A stretch of 64,000 bases of DNA, from assembly GCA_000711775.1 (NCBI GenBank), contig ARYC01017257.1:55219-119218 (forward strand). The letters run 5' to 3'. Made by a program: the position numbers and the translations under genes. Each line of letters begins with the position of its first letter. The stretch's first letter is position 1. Below are positions 12,041-26,310 of this stretch, piece by piece. Under the pieces are notes generated by a model. The model worked only from the letters and a program-made list of their open reading frames with translations. It was not told the origin of the DNA and ran no database searches. Origin of the DNA: Oxytricha trifallax (Eukaryota > Ciliophora > Spirotrichea > Sporadotrichida > Oxytrichidae).

Positions 12041-13889
12041 CAATTTTTTATGAAAATATTTAAATATTTAGTCATAAGTTTGCGAGTTAGTGCAATCTAA
12101 ATTAATTTAGAATATATAGATATCTACACATTAATTAAAATGTATAAAAAAAATATAATAGAAATACTAATAATATATTAATTTCAATATAAAAGATAAT
12201 ATTTTATTAAATAAATTTATAATGATAAAATTACAATTATTTAATTGAGTATTATTTTAAATAAAAGAAAAACATTTCATGAAGGAAATGCTGCAAAGAT
12301 ACAGAATTTTTTTTCATTTATTTATGGCGAACAATCACTAAAAGTTTCCAATACACAACTATTATAATATATAAAAATTTTTTTTTATTTTTTTTTATAA
12401 ATCTCTAAATATATTTATGATTACTATATTTATAAGTATTATTATAAAATTATGTAATATATTGCATCCTGAGTCACAAAAAGATTGAAAACCCCAAAAT
12501 GGATCAGATATAAATAAATTACCACTTTTTGTCAATTTATATATAATTTATTGAAAATCTTTATAAATAAAGTTAATAAAATTTCATTTTTTAAACGGTA
12601 TGATATATTTAATAATATCAGAAAGAAAAATTTTTATATAGACTTGTTTCATCATATTATTAAGTATATTTTGGATGTTTTCCAGCTTTATATGCGCCTT
12701 ATTGTAAATATTTAATGTCTTTAAAAAATAGTAAGAATTATAATTTCTATAATAAGTTAATGAAAATTGTGAAGCACTGAATCTCATCCTCATTATAAAT
12801 AAAATACAATTAGAACTTAAGCAATTATTTTATGAAATTAAGTTATTACAAATCATACTTTGTAATAAAAGTATTAAAGTCCTCTAAATCTCAATATATG
12901 AGAAATTTGATACAACTTTTTCAAAAATAATTAATTTGGGAAGTCTTCCTAGAATATATTCAATAGAAAAATATCATGCAAAAAAGCCAATCAGATCTCA
13001 AAATTCGACAGTCTTATTAGCATGAAAGAAATGAAGCTTGAGTGTGTCAGATGAATAGCAGCTTTTCAAAAATTTATATTTTTAAAAGACGAACATTAGA
13101 CAATTAATATTTTTGATTTATGGAGAGTTTATGTAAAGATTTAATTTTCGGAGAACTTGACGATATGCTATATAAATATTTGTGATTAAAGTATATTCCA
13201 TAAAATAGATTAAATTTACTATTTAGTTTTTATTTAAGAAAAAGTAAAAAACTTTTCTCTGTTTATTCACAAATCATGGATAAATTTTATATTTATTTGA
13301 CTTTATAAAATTTATTAGTCTGAAATAAATTAATTTAATTGAAAAGTTTTTATTTTAATAAAATATATAATAGATAAAACTATTAAGCTCAATTCAGATT
13401 ATATACAAAAAGATTAAGTCTAGACAGGTAAAAAATGAACACTCTATTAAAAATGAGTAACATATAGAGCATTAAATATAATTATAATTTCTTATAAAAT
13501 AAGTATTAAATTATATTTTTATATTGAAGAATGAAATGTATAATTATGGAAGAATTATTTATATAATTATAAAATATATTTATAAGTATATAAATGAATT
13601 CTAAGAATTAAATATTCTAATTTAATTAATATAAACTACTGTAAGTTCTAATAAATTTTCATTTAAACTACTATATATCATAATTTTTGAGAAATAAAAA
13701 TTTAAAATATATTATTTATTGGAAATTTTTATTTGTTACTAAATCTCATTTCTAAAATTATTTAATAATTTTAGTAATTTTTTCATTAAATTACGATTTT
13801 TATAATAGAATTAAGTATTACATATAAGTTTTATGAGAATTTATGAAATATTATTTTTATGTAAAGTTAACTAATTCTAAAACTTTAAT
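8001..13889. other. AT-rich non-coding DNA with microsatellites
   Basis: About 6 kb with no supportable gene. It includes long alternating AT tracts at about 10256-10300 and 10995-11017, and the largest at 11968-12040. Nothing else stands out. Confidence 0.5.
11968..12040. repeat. AT dinucleotide tract
   Basis: About 70 bp of nearly pure alternating AT with two phase breaks; a self-complementary microsatellite. The smaller relative at 10256-10300 is of the same kind. Confidence 0.9.
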
Positions 13890-14290
13890 TTTACAGGTCA
13901 GTTACACATAAATGGATCAAAAATAAAGTAACAAGGAAGCTTTTACTATTAAACATGAACAAAAACTTTTTAAAAAAATATTCTATTACTAAGTCAAATG
14001 AAGTAATTTTTAGAGTTTATATACATATAGAATCCACCATCAATAAATTATACAAATCCTCACACAATAATTAAATATAATTATTATTTTATATATAAAA
14101 TTTAATTTTAATTGGTGACTTTAACTTATTTTATATGAGAATATTATTGAAAAAAGCAAGAAAATGCCTTAAAAAAACGTTTACCGAACTAAATTAAATT
14201 TAGAGTTGTTTTTTATCAAATGAGATTAAGGCATTCTTCTCCTCATAAAATTTTTAACTTTCAATTTATAATATCAAATTAAATTAAATT
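13890..14290 (+). repeat. Diverged dispersed repeat, copy 1
   Basis: Shares several collinear blocks with 16370-16790: a block around ACAAATC(C/T)TC, a block reading AAATGCCT...ACCGAACTAAAT, and a block reading TCATAAAATTTTTAA-like near the end. The copies are too diverged to give clear ends. They could be old mobile elements or a duplicated gene fragment. Confidence 0.45.
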
Positions 14291-16369
14291 ATATTAAAAA
14301 TGATTAAAATACTTATATATTTCATTAAATAATATAATATACAGATAAATAATTATATTATTTTTATAATTATAATAATATATAATTTTATAATTATTAT
14401 AGTTGTTTATTGCTTGAATAGTATTCTTTCTGCTTTTTATTAATAAGTTGTCACTTTCTTTCATCTTGAGAGTTTATGCTATTTGTAGAATTATTATTTT
14501 TCCATTTGTGAGCAAGGCTGATAAAAGTCTCAAAAAGTTATTGGCATTTTGATAAGTCAATCAGGTATATTAGACGTCAATCAATATATATCTTTAAAAT
14601 TTATCCAATAAATGTTTAAGTAATAATCTATTATTTATTTAATTAAATATAATAATACTACTTATTATTATATTAAATAAAATAATTATTAACATAATTT
14701 ATAATTAGATTTAAATTGTATGATATCTTTAGTAGAGGTAAATTTATAATAAAATTGACTTTATATATTAAACATATATAAAATTCCATCAATAAAAATA
14801 TAAAAAAATATGGGGTTATAAGAAAGTGTTTAAAATCAAAAGATAAAAACTTTATTTTTTTTTTCTCACTAAGAAGCAAAATGAGAAATTCTACAATAAA
14901 ATTATTTATATATTTTTCGTTTCGTAATTTTTCTTCTCTCTATCTCTCATACTTTTAAGCTCATTTAAGTTCATTTTGTATTCATATTTATTGATTTTTA
15001 ATATCCTGCTATACCATAAAGTTGCTTTATTCTTTAACTGGTAATAGGTGAATCTTCTGAATCTTTTTGATTTCTTCATTAATTATTAGAAATTTTCTTT
15101 CAAATTTATTGATGAAGTTTTAGCTTTTCATCAATAATCTATGAAAATGTTTAATCAACATTAATTTAGTCTTGAGTTTTCTTATGAACATTTATATAAA
15201 AGGGACTTAATGTAATATAACTGCAATACTGGATGATTTAACAGATGGGACACATTAAATCAATATTTTTTAATCACAGATTCAATTTTACTAAAACCTT
15301 ATTTTGTATAATTTTTTTCTTCTCAGTAATTACAATTTTATTATTAATATCAATTATATTTTATCATAAAATAAACAATAACTAAAAATACAAGTATTTT
15401 TACTATAATTATATAATTCTTGGTCAAATAAATTGTTTACTTTTATCAAAACAAAGATAAATAAAATTATATATTAAAATATTCTTTAATAATCAAACAA
15501 CATCAACCTAGGAGCTTAAGATTTGTCCTTGTTTCACTATATTTACTAATTAGATATAAAAATTTATCAAATAATTTATAATAAAATAAAATATATAATT
15601 GACAATAAGAATTCTTTTAGATATTTTATTATATTTTAGAATAAGATGTAGATTTTTTAAGTTTTAAAACCGACTTTTAATTGGAGTTTTATAAATAAAT
15701 GAATAGAAGTGCATTGATTATAAATTTATTATTGTTATAATTTATTTTTAGGCAAAATGTTTAAATATTGGCTATAAAGCATTAAATTAATATTCTTTCA
15801 AATACTTCCATATAATGGTAATTCAGCTAACTAAAACATATTTTTTTTGTAAATGTTTAATAAAATTTATATTTAATATAATTTATAGTAAATAAAACTA
15901 CTTTAGAATATAAAAATGCAAATTATAATTAAATTACTGGAAAGATTAAAACTTCAAAGATATATCCATAGCAACAGGTAGAGTTTTTAGATTTAATTAC
16001 ATTAAATTAAATATTAATTTAATTAATTAATTAATAAATTAGAATAAACCCAAATCAACAAAAAGAATTATTTGTAATATATTAAAATTAAATATTTATG
16101 ATTATTTTAATTATTTTTAGGAAATAAATTTATATATTTTAATTCAAATTTTAAGTTATTAGTTGAATTTAAGCTACACTAAAATAACTATATATTAATT
16201 TATTATAAAAAAGTTATAATCAATTTTTTTAAACTTATTACTGTAATTGCTTAATAATTTTGTAATTTATTTTTTCAAATCAAATTGATTAATATAAAAG
16301 AATATTATTATTATTATAATATATATTTTTTTATATTCAATTATCAGCATAGTGATTGAGCAAAACATT
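14291..16369. other. AT-rich non-coding DNA
   Basis: No convincing coding frame or repeat boundary was seen between the two copies of the dispersed repeat. Confidence 0.5.
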
Positions 16370-16790
16370 AAATCCTTCTAATTTAAAGTTGACACTTATA
16401 CAAATGAATTGGTAATGAAAAATTTTGTGAGAGATTACAAAACATGAATCGAAACGTGGAAAAATATCATATTATAAAGTTAAAGCAAAGTAACTTTAAG
16501 TGTGTTAATAATATCCCACTATCAAATAAGTTTTACAAATCTTCAAATTTGTAACTGAATTATAATAATAAATTTATAAATCAAATTTCTTTTCAACTAG
16601 TTATTCTTACTTAATTTATGCGAAATTTTTGTTAAAATAAAACAAGAAATGCCTAAAAAATGGCATTTGAATACCGAACTAAATAAAATGTAAAGAGAGA
16701 TATATAAAAGAGTTTAAGCAATATCCCTCATCATGAAATCCTATTTTTCAATTCATGAAATTTAATTAATTTAAATTAAATCAGACTAAA
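16370..16790 (+). repeat. Diverged dispersed repeat, copy 2
   Basis: Partner of 13890-14290 in the same orientation, about 2.5 kb away. The best-conserved block is AATGCCT...ACCGAACTAAAT at about 16648-16690. Confidence 0.45.
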
Positions 16791-19587
16791 TACAATAAAA
16801 ATATTATTTAACAATAAATATACTTTTTATTTAAATATGCTATATTTTTTATTTATAAATTTGATATAGTACTCAATAATTTAAAAAAATTATTAAACAG
16901 AAATGTTGACTAATACAATTCAAAAATCTAGTTTTTGAAAGAAATTTAAATAAGAATATAAAATTTTATTTATAATAAATTTAAAATTCTTTTAAATTTA
17001 TTAAAATTTTTTTAAACAATTAAATTCGTTATACATTCAAAGAGTAAAGAAAAGTTTAATTTACATAAATAATATAAAAAAATTCAATTAGAATGAACCT
17101 TTTTGTTGAGATAATAAATCATTATACATTATTTTTCAAAATAATTTATCTCAAAAAATCCTAGTTATTAACTATATATAAAAATTATTCATGAATGATT
17201 AATTCTCAAAATAATTAGAAAATATGAGCAACTCAATGAAAACAAAATTATATAAAAGATGAAATATAAAAATTAATGTAGAATTTCAATAATCTATAAT
17301 TTAATTCATTTTCAAAGATAAATTTCTAGATTTATACATAATTATACTTGAAAAAAATTATAAAAAATTATAATAAAAATAATTAAATATAGATTGCATT
17401 TTATTTTAGACATTTTATTAATTTCGAATAAACAAAAAAATACTTATATCATTTTATTTAAAAATACTAATTAATATTTAAAAATATAAAAGACAATATT
17501 TAGTTATAAATAAAAAATTTCTTAAAATTTTAAACTGTATAAATAATTGTAGAACTCATAAAATAATATTAATAACTAATAGATGTTGCCAATTGAGACA
17601 CATCATATATATATATATATATGTATAAATATTATTTTTATATAAAATCACTTACTATATTTATTTTTTTTGTTAAATAATATTTATTGTAATTAAAATA
17701 TAATAATATATATCTTTATATAATATAAAAAATAAAACTTAATGAATAAAATAATATATTTAAAGTCTAAATTACTTATTTTTTATTTGATGAAAGTGGA
17801 ATCTTGCAGGAGTCTAATTCACATTTAAATTAAAATTTTAGAATAAAAATTATTTAATTAAATATTTTAACATTTTATGAAGTAATTATATTAAATATAA
17901 CTTTAAAATATACAGTTATAGTCTTATTTTCATGCTAATTTAAAAAATATCGTAATTATTATTTTAAAGTTATTTTTATCAGTATTAAACAAAGCTGCCT
18001 CTTTTTCACATTCCATAAATAATTGTTAATAATTTAAAATATTAAATTAAAATAATTTTTAGAAGAATAAGATGTATGGCAATTATAATTATATAAAAAA
18101 ATTAAAATTATGATTTATTTTATTGTAATTATTTTTTAATTTTATAATAAATTATAAATATTTATATTAATTGCTAATTAAATTTATCTTACTTAAAATT
18201 AAACAGAATAACTAAATATTATTTAAGTTTTATATAAATTTTATGATATCTAGATGTAATTCATCCATTTTAAGATATTTGAATTTTTAAATATATTTTC
18301 AATTTTGACTTTTCTTAATAGCATTAATTCTTTATAATAATTTACTAAAACATTTCTATTGTCTTGATTAATCATAATTTATTAAATAGGTTTATTAAAT
18401 TGTTTATAATTTATAATTTCGCTTGATTTTTTATTTATTTTTAATTTCTTCATAGTTAATATAATAAAAAGTGAGCTACTAGAAAATATTCATATGCAAA
18501 TTTTATATTATAAATATTAATCCATAAGATTTTAATAATTTCATGAAATATGAGTATTTGTAATTATTATTATTCAATCTTCAATTAGAAATACTTTTAT
18601 TTGAGAATAAATAATAATAAATAATGATAAAGTTAGTTTTTTGATTAATTAACTAGTTTATATCAATCAATAATATAATTATTTTTATTGTGTAATTAAA
18701 ACTTTTTATGTATAATTTTCAGCAATAAAAGTTAATTTATAAATAAGTTGAAGTTATTATACAGGATAAAATAAGATTGAGGATTTCTAAAAAGCGTATA
18801 TCAATTGAAATTCTATCTCTATCCGTTCAAAATGATTAAATCATTCTAGTTTTAATTTTATATTTCAATCTTAATCCTCATTTTTAACTATAAATCTTAA
18901 AACTATATAAATTATTACTAATAAAATGTGTAAAATATTATAACATTCAATTTTTGAATAAAAAGAAGATCATTTGAACTTTGTGAAATATCTACTTAAT
19001 ATTTTAAGAAATTAAAGTTTATCCTCAATATTTGCTATAAAAAATATTCAGCAAGGGATACTTAAATGGAGTTAAAAATAAGAATATAAAATCAAAATAA
19101 TAAGGTTTCTTTATGATAATGATGTATAAAAGTATTTATAAATTTAAATAATTCAAGTAAATCAAAAAGGATAAATACTTATAAATGATTAATTCCAAAA
19201 CTAGTGATTCTGGAGGATACGTATTGTATTTTATATTCAAATCACTACTTGAAAATGAATCAAGTTTAATCTCATTTATTTAATTATTAAATATTAATTA
19301 AAGATAACAAAACTTGTCAAAATCGAATTATTTCTTGGAATTATTAAAGTAAAAGTAATCTCATATGCTAAGGGTATTTAAAATTAATATATAAATCTAT
19401 ATTCACTTTAACTGATTTGCTTGAGAACCTTTTATTTGCAAAATGATTTAATTATTAAAAGATATAAATTGCAGATAAAAAACTGTAATTATTTACCTTT
19501 ATTTTATTTTTAAAAAAATAATAAATACTATTAAAAAGCCATTAATTAATAATTAATTATTTAATGCTATTAATTAATATTAATTAA

Positions 19588-19618
<31 letters not shown>

Positions 19619-21049
19619 AGTATATAAATTATAATAAAATTATAAATAAATAGGAATATGGTAATGTTGTTGGGAAATAACAAGCTAATTAATAATAGAT
19701 TTAATCTAAAATTGTAATCAATATTAAGACCAAGATTTATTTATTTATTATAATAAAAATTTCCTTAATTAATTAAAGATAAGCATAAAATTTTTGAAGT
19801 CATGGTAAAAATAAGAATATTTATAATATTTTTATATTATATTCCAATTTAATTTACAGATTTAATTAAACAAATTTAGGTTTTTTTTAATTATTTAGTT
19901 TAGAAAAGCGGAGAAAAAATTATATAAAAATTATCATGGACTAAAATTTCATAATATTAATATATTTCATTGAAAAGCTGATTTCTTTAATTTAAACATA
20001 AAGGATAAACTATAATAAAAGAAAATAATAATGTATGTCTAAACCCATTATTTTTTGGGAAACTTATCTCATCTCAAGTATCTTTGGATATTCATTACTA
20101 AAATGTATTATTGAAAAGTTATTTTATTATTCTTAACTTATCATTTCTTAAACTTAAAAATCACCTTCTTAATTAAATATTTATTTATATAAAACTTTGA
20201 ATTTTATATATCTTCACTAAATAAATAATTGCTTGCAATTTTAATATCATAAGGTATCAAAATAAACTATATATTATTTTACAATTGTTATTTAATTTTA
20301 CTTCAATTTATTTATAATTTCAAACTACTAGATAATTAAAAAAATTTTAAACTAATATTATGTAAAAATTAAAGATTTTTATTTTTGTCAATTAATTGTT
20401 TAAATAAATAATTTACTGATTTGTTTTATATTTTTAAGAAATAATATTAATTTTAAAAAAAATATCAATTAATGATAATCTCAATATAAATCTTTGTTTC
20501 TTAAATAAATAATTTTTAAATGGGCTTTAATGATCTGAGTTTTGTAGCATTATTTTAATACTTTAATTATAATGAATATGATAGAATCCACTCTATTTTA
20601 CTATGAATTTTTATTATTTTTTTATTGGGAAATTAACCATAAATCTATTAATTTCCCAATTATATTTGTTATTAAATACATAAATATTAATATAATATTT
20701 TAATCAAATAAAAATTAAAAAGATTTTCTTATTAAAAATTGATAAATCCTAATAGTTTACACTTAAAATTATAAAATTAAGAAATAAAAGTATATTTAAA
20801 GTTCATCAATTTTTAAAATAATTATTTATAATCTAGCATCCTATGCATAAATTATACCTTTATAAATAATTCAAATTTTAATGAAATCACATTAATTTTT
20901 AATAAAAACAAGTAGTTTATAATTTTTTTATTTATTATTTGACAAAGAATAATAATAAACCTAAAAAATTATATATTGTGAAAAGTTGTTCAGTATATGG
21001 TAATGCTAAATGAAATTAAAATTATAAGTTTATGATATATTTATTGCCA
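16791..21049. other. AT-rich non-coding DNA
   Basis: About 4.3 kb with AT tracts (for example 19588-19616) and no supportable gene. Confidence 0.5.
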
Positions 21050-22140
21050 AAAATAATATATTTAATGCTGAGGCAGGAAACTACCCCAGTCCAATACTTT
21101 ATTAGCTGTTTCTGTTGTCAAATAAATGTTAAATCCAGAAGTTCTTTCATTAAAAAGTGAGATAAATCAAATATTATGATAATAATCATAGATTAGTAAT
21201 GTTATTATTGATAAAATACATTAAAATAGGTAAAAATGAGAAAGTTTAAAAAAGATTAATGACACATTCATTTGTAACTGTCTCTTATTTGAAACTTTTT
21301 ATTTACTTTATGTTACCTGACAACAAGTCTCAAGTTATTATTTAAAAAAAGTACACAAAGTTTATCTACTTAGATATGAATGGTAGGCAGGTAAGTTATT
21401 CATACCATGTTATTTATTCATTAATTACAATCGAAATTTCTCATAAATTCATGAATTAGAGGGATTATTTTATATTGGAAACTTTCCATATTCAATAAGT
21501 CCTCGTCTACAGAACCAAAATCTAAGATGGTTTAAATAGCAAAATAATTGGTTCTCATCATTTGGATTATCAAGTTTAATGTACTCTGGCTAAGACAGAG
21601 AAATATACTGACTGTTAATCATCAGTTACAAATGTGCCAACTTCTTTCGCAGAATATTCTATTCTTGAGCATACTAATTTTATTTCTATCTCGTCGGCGC
21701 CTTTTCTCAGAGTATTCCAGCACTTGATATAGTATAATTAAAGTCCATTTTTAAGTCATAAATAAGACATGACTCATTGGTTCAAACTATCCAAGAATCT
21801 AAATTTATTTACACTCCGGGATGAATTAGTATTGCAACTAGATTAGGTACAATAATCTTTGAAGGAGTTGAACAGAATAATAATACCTAGCTTACTCAAT
21901 CTAGTTGTTTGTATTGTCATACTCCATTTTTCTGAGCCGATTTTATTGATATATTTTTGAAATTTCGTGGTTGACCAAGAGACCTAAGTATTTATTATGA
22001 TTGGTGAAATAGTTGTGTAAGTTAAAGAGAAGCTGCTAAATTGTAATTTAAGAACAATTACAGAATTTTTCCAATTCTCAAATGTGAACTTTTTTGATTA
22101 CAAGCAGATAATCTAAATGCTATTATAACGACTAGTGTGT
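21050..22140 (-). other. Candidate segmented germline gene (cluster of MDS-like blocks)
   Basis: The GC content rises here and the minus strand reads protein-like in blocks separated by short stretches with TGA. Block I (about 22135 to 21774) is TGA-free for about 115 codons and contains FTFENWKNSVIVLKLQFSS and NKIGSEKWSMTIQTTRLSK. Block II (about 21757-21570), in the same frame after two TGA codons, contains IKCWNTLRKGADEIEIKLVC and EYSAKEVGTFVTDDQQSVYF. Block III, in another frame (ending near 21449), contains NPNDENQLFCYLNHLRFWF. Block IV (about 21150-21060) contains ERTSGFNIYLTTETANKVLD. Blocks joined by removing short AT-rich pieces would resemble the MDS/IES organisation of stichotrich genes. 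Function not recognised. Exact block edges and pointer repeats could not be fixed by eye. Confidence 0.42.
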
Positions 22141-22672
22141 TTAATAAAATAATTCAAATGTATGTATTTTAATTTAAATACTCCAAATTAAACTTAAATT
22201 ACAATTTAAAATTTGTGACAGTAACAAATGAATAGATCTTTGATCTGTAATAAACTTTCTAATTTTATCCTATTTTAATGTATTTTACTAATAACATATA
22301 CATATGCTTTACTCTTTTTAAATTTACTAAAAGTATTAATGAAAGAACTACAGAACTTACAATACAATCAGAAACTTAAATTATTTGTATTAATTGTTTT
22401 CTTATATTAATATTAGCCTTTATTAATTAATAAATCAATTATATATTTAAAAAAATATCAATATTTCTTTTTAAGAATTAATTTTAATGTAAAATTAATT
22501 TCAATGTTAATAAATTACATATAAAAATAAAATAAAAAGAAATTTATCACCTGAGAACCACCATCAACATTATTTCTAAATATTATTTTTAATAAAATAT
22601 TATTATTACTATTGAAGGTTATATAAAATAAATTATATGTTTTTAATTATATAAATGTAAATTTATTAAGTT
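22141..22672. other. AT-rich non-coding DNA
   Basis: No feature seen between the candidate gene fragments and the SINE-like repeat. Confidence 0.45.
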
Positions 22673-22935
22673 TCGGACCTACTGTCCAGATGGTTGATCG
22701 AATGACCAATTTAGATAGGGTAGGGGGTTCGAGACCCAAGGTTCGTAGATATTTGTACCTAGTAAAAAGCGCGGGATACTCGTCTGTAGCTGTTATGACG
22801 TTAGATGGCAGCACATGACCTGGCTTGGAAATCCGAAGTGGCTTCATGGAAGAAAGGACACGTATTTGGACTACGGTCGAGTTTGGTGGTGACCACACCT
22901 GATGCTTCCGGAGGGAAGGTCGGGAGAAAGATTAC
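22673..22935 (+). mobile_element. SINE-like repeat with tRNA-derived head, copy 1
   Basis: The first 72 bp (22674-22745) resemble a tRNA gene. CGGACCT can pair with AGGTTCG as a 7-bp acceptor stem (one G-U). TGTCCAGATGG matches a pol III A box and GGTTCGAGACC is a perfect B box. The unrelated body that follows (GGGATACTCGTC... to GATGCTTCCGG) recurs with about three-quarters identity at 26128-26310. A tRNA head with internal promoter joined to a conserved body is the SINE layout. No clear poly(A) tail or target duplication was found. Standard-code ORFs over this region (22647-22898 minus, 22805-23017 plus) are not convincing proteins. Confidence 0.6.
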
Positions 22936-25900
22936 CTTCAGTATTATTTTCCATAATATTAATTTCCTAATAACTTTACTAACTAAATTTATTTATTTAT
23001 TTAATCTATTTTACTAATTATTAAACATTAAACTAATTTAAAATATAAAATTCTATTTATTAATAATTAAATTTAATTATTAAGCAAACCAGAAATTTTT
23101 TAAATTATATAAATTAAATTTCAAAATTTATAATTAATAAATGATCAGAACTAAATATGCAAAAAAAGACTATGAGCATTTTATTTTAGCATTATTATTT
23201 GTGGATTTTAAATATTATATGCAGAAGTATGTTAATTAAATAACAGTAAATATATTTAAAGTTTCTTCTAAACAATTTAATTATAATTTTTTCCCTAAAT
23301 ATAAAAAAGAAAATGATAGCAAATTGTAGATTATTTGATTAAATAAAAATAAAAATATAATAAAAATAACTAAATTTTGTGTGAAAAACATTTATCTTAT
23401 TTTTATTAAAATTCAATTATAATAATAGCACAGTAACAAAATCAGATGATTTGGTAAAAAGCATATATTTATCATTAAATGTATAAAATTGTTGCTATTT
23501 GTGGTTTGACATTGTGGATAACTAAAATTGTTTTAATCGTTAACAATTTGAATACAAATTATTTACTATTTATTATATAAATTTAAACACTATTTTGATA
23601 ATCAATTCTCATTAAAATAAGAATTGATTATATAAATTAATTTTAAGCATAATATATTGAATTAAATAATAGAATAGATAAAAATGTTAAGGTATGATAA
23701 TTAAAATTATGCAATTATGTTTATTTAGATATTATCTCAAGACAAAATATATATTACGAAAATATCTTTAAATTAAAAATAAGAAAAGCAAGTATAATAT
23801 TTCAAATTAAATTTAATACAAATAAAATGTTTACATTAAAATTATTATTATCATAAATTTATAGAAAAGGCAAATATATTGATAATTGCTTATTTAATGC
23901 TACGATTTATATAATTATAGTAGTAAGAATTCTCAGGTAGTTTGCTTAATATTTGTTTTATTTGTAAAATTATTGATAACATTTCTTTGATTTCTTAAAG
24001 CATATAATTTCAGTTCATTAAAGCCATGGCTAAGAACAAGTCATATATTCTATGAAAAGCTTTATTAATTTATTTCTCTTTAAAAGCGATATGTATAAGC
24101 GAATATAATGACTTTAACCTGTTCGAAATTATTTCGAAATAAAATCAACTTTTATAATTAATGTTTCTGATTGTAATTAGTCGTCTTTCTATGATAAGAA
24201 ATTTAATTAAGAAAAAATTTAAAGAAAACAAGTAGATATTAAAATATAATAATTTATCATTGTGTTTGTGACAAGTTTACTAACTCATGTCATCAATAGC
24301 TTAAGATATTATTTATTTTGAATAATTCATTTTTTAAATCAAAATAGTATATAATTTAATATTTGGAATAATATAATAAAATAATTCTTTTTCTATTGAT
24401 GTTTATAATTAATTAAACAGCAAAGAATCTATTAAATAATAATGACATTAAATTTGATTATGTTTTATTTTACTTATTTAAAAAAAAAGTCTTGAATTAT
24501 TAAATGACTATTATTTATTTGTATTAATCATTATTTCAAATCAAATTCTTAGAAGAGAAATAAATTTGCTTTTATAAATATCTTAAATTAATTTGTTTTT
24601 TTTCTAAGCAAATTATTAATGGAAAATATATAAAATCTATTTTGTTCGAATAGTTCAAAATTAACCAAAAATAAATAATTTTTAATAATAATAATAAACA
24701 TATTAATTTAATTTAAAGTTTTATTTTTTATATTTCTTTCTCGCAATTTCCGGTATCAAGAATTAGATTTATATAATTAGATAAAAATAAATTTATTATT
24801 AAATACTGCACATTAATACTTCATTTCTAACGAAATATTCTTATTTAAGATATAAATATTAACATTAATCTGCTTTCACTCTCAAAAATTACCTGAGAAA
24901 ATAAATTTGTGTAAACCTAACTAATATCTAAAAAGATAAAATTAGTCTAAAATTATTGAATTTAATAAATATATTAGTTTATAATATTATTTATATTTTC
25001 TGTACTATTAAAAATTAAATAACTTATATTATTATTACTATATATTAAATTATAAATATTTCATGATATAAATATAAAACTAGAGATAAAATTCAAATAT
25101 TTTTTGACATTTTTCATGCTTAGATTTAATAAGGAATTTAAATTTTGACTTGAAAATACTGTAAGGACTTTATTTACTAAAAAATATTCGAACCATTCCA
25201 CAATAATTTAATTTGATAGAATTATGCCTACGGTAGCAATTGTGCATACTATTTTAAATTAATAGTATTTTCAGTTGTTTTTATAAGTAAATATAATTCT
25301 TTGAACTCAAATAAAGTTAATAATTATTTCTGATCAATAAAGATAATTTAGTTTAAATAACAAAAAAAAATAAGTGTCGATATTTGACATTTTTTATCCA
25401 GCGAGTTGCATTCTGAATAAAAGATAGGAATATAATGAAAATTATAAATATATAATTAAATTATTCATATAGATTCGAGAGAAATCTGTAGTCTATAAAA
25501 AAATATATGAATTTATTGAATAGTTAATATAAAAAATAAATTAGATTTTAAATATGATGAGTATTTAATATTAAGATAATAAACTTTACAAAATCTTTTG
25601 ATCATTTTTATATCACTTAATTTAAATCTTAGAGTCTTATTTATATCTTTTTTAATTAAAATAATTTAATTAACTAACTTATTTTATATAAAAAATAGTG
25701 TATTAGGTTAGTTTAAAATTATAGTATTTATTTTACATAATTGATGATTTAAATGTTAATATTAAAAAAGTGGCATTAAAACCTTTATAAAAATGGAAAT
25801 TAGTCATGTAATTTATTAAATTATTCGAAATATATATAGCTATATCATAAATATTAATTACCATAAGTTTTAAAACGATTTTAATATTTCTTTAATCTCG

Positions 25901-26127
25901 AAAAAATAATTTAAAAATATTTAATAAACAGAAAAGCATTGCTAAAACTAGTTTATTTCTGAATACTATTAAAATTAATCTACTCTAATTTTGTTTTATA
26001 ATAATGTTTAATGTTTCCAAGGAATTAATTATGATAAAATAAATAATTATAAATAATATCTAATCAGCATAAATAATCATTTTATATTCCTATTAAGCAA
26101 AAAGCGCAGAATATCCAATAGTTTTTT
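22936..26127. other. AT-rich non-coding DNA
   Basis: About 3.2 kb with no supportable gene or repeat. Confidence 0.5.
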
Positions 26128-26310
26128 AGTTTTTGTATCTGGTGAAAAGTATGGGATACTCGTCCGATGCTGGTATGTCATTAAATGGCAGCACATAATC
26201 TGGCCAGGGAATCTGGGGTAGCTAGATAAAAGAACGAACACGAGTTTGGACTATGGCCGAGTTTGGTGGTGACCAAACCTGATGCTTTCAAAGAAGATGT
26301 TGGAAGATGG
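26128..26310 (+). repeat. SINE-like repeat body, copy 2 (head missing)
   Basis: Shares GGGATACTCGTC, ATGGCAGCACAT, GAGTTTGGTGGTGACCA and CTGATGCTT blocks in order with 22753-22935. No B box precedes it, as expected for a 5'-truncated retroposed copy. Confidence 0.6.

Noticed and set aside
22674..22745. Functional tRNA gene
   Set aside because: Boxes and acceptor stem are good, but the D and anticodon arms do not fold normally and the sequence continues into a dispersed repeat body.
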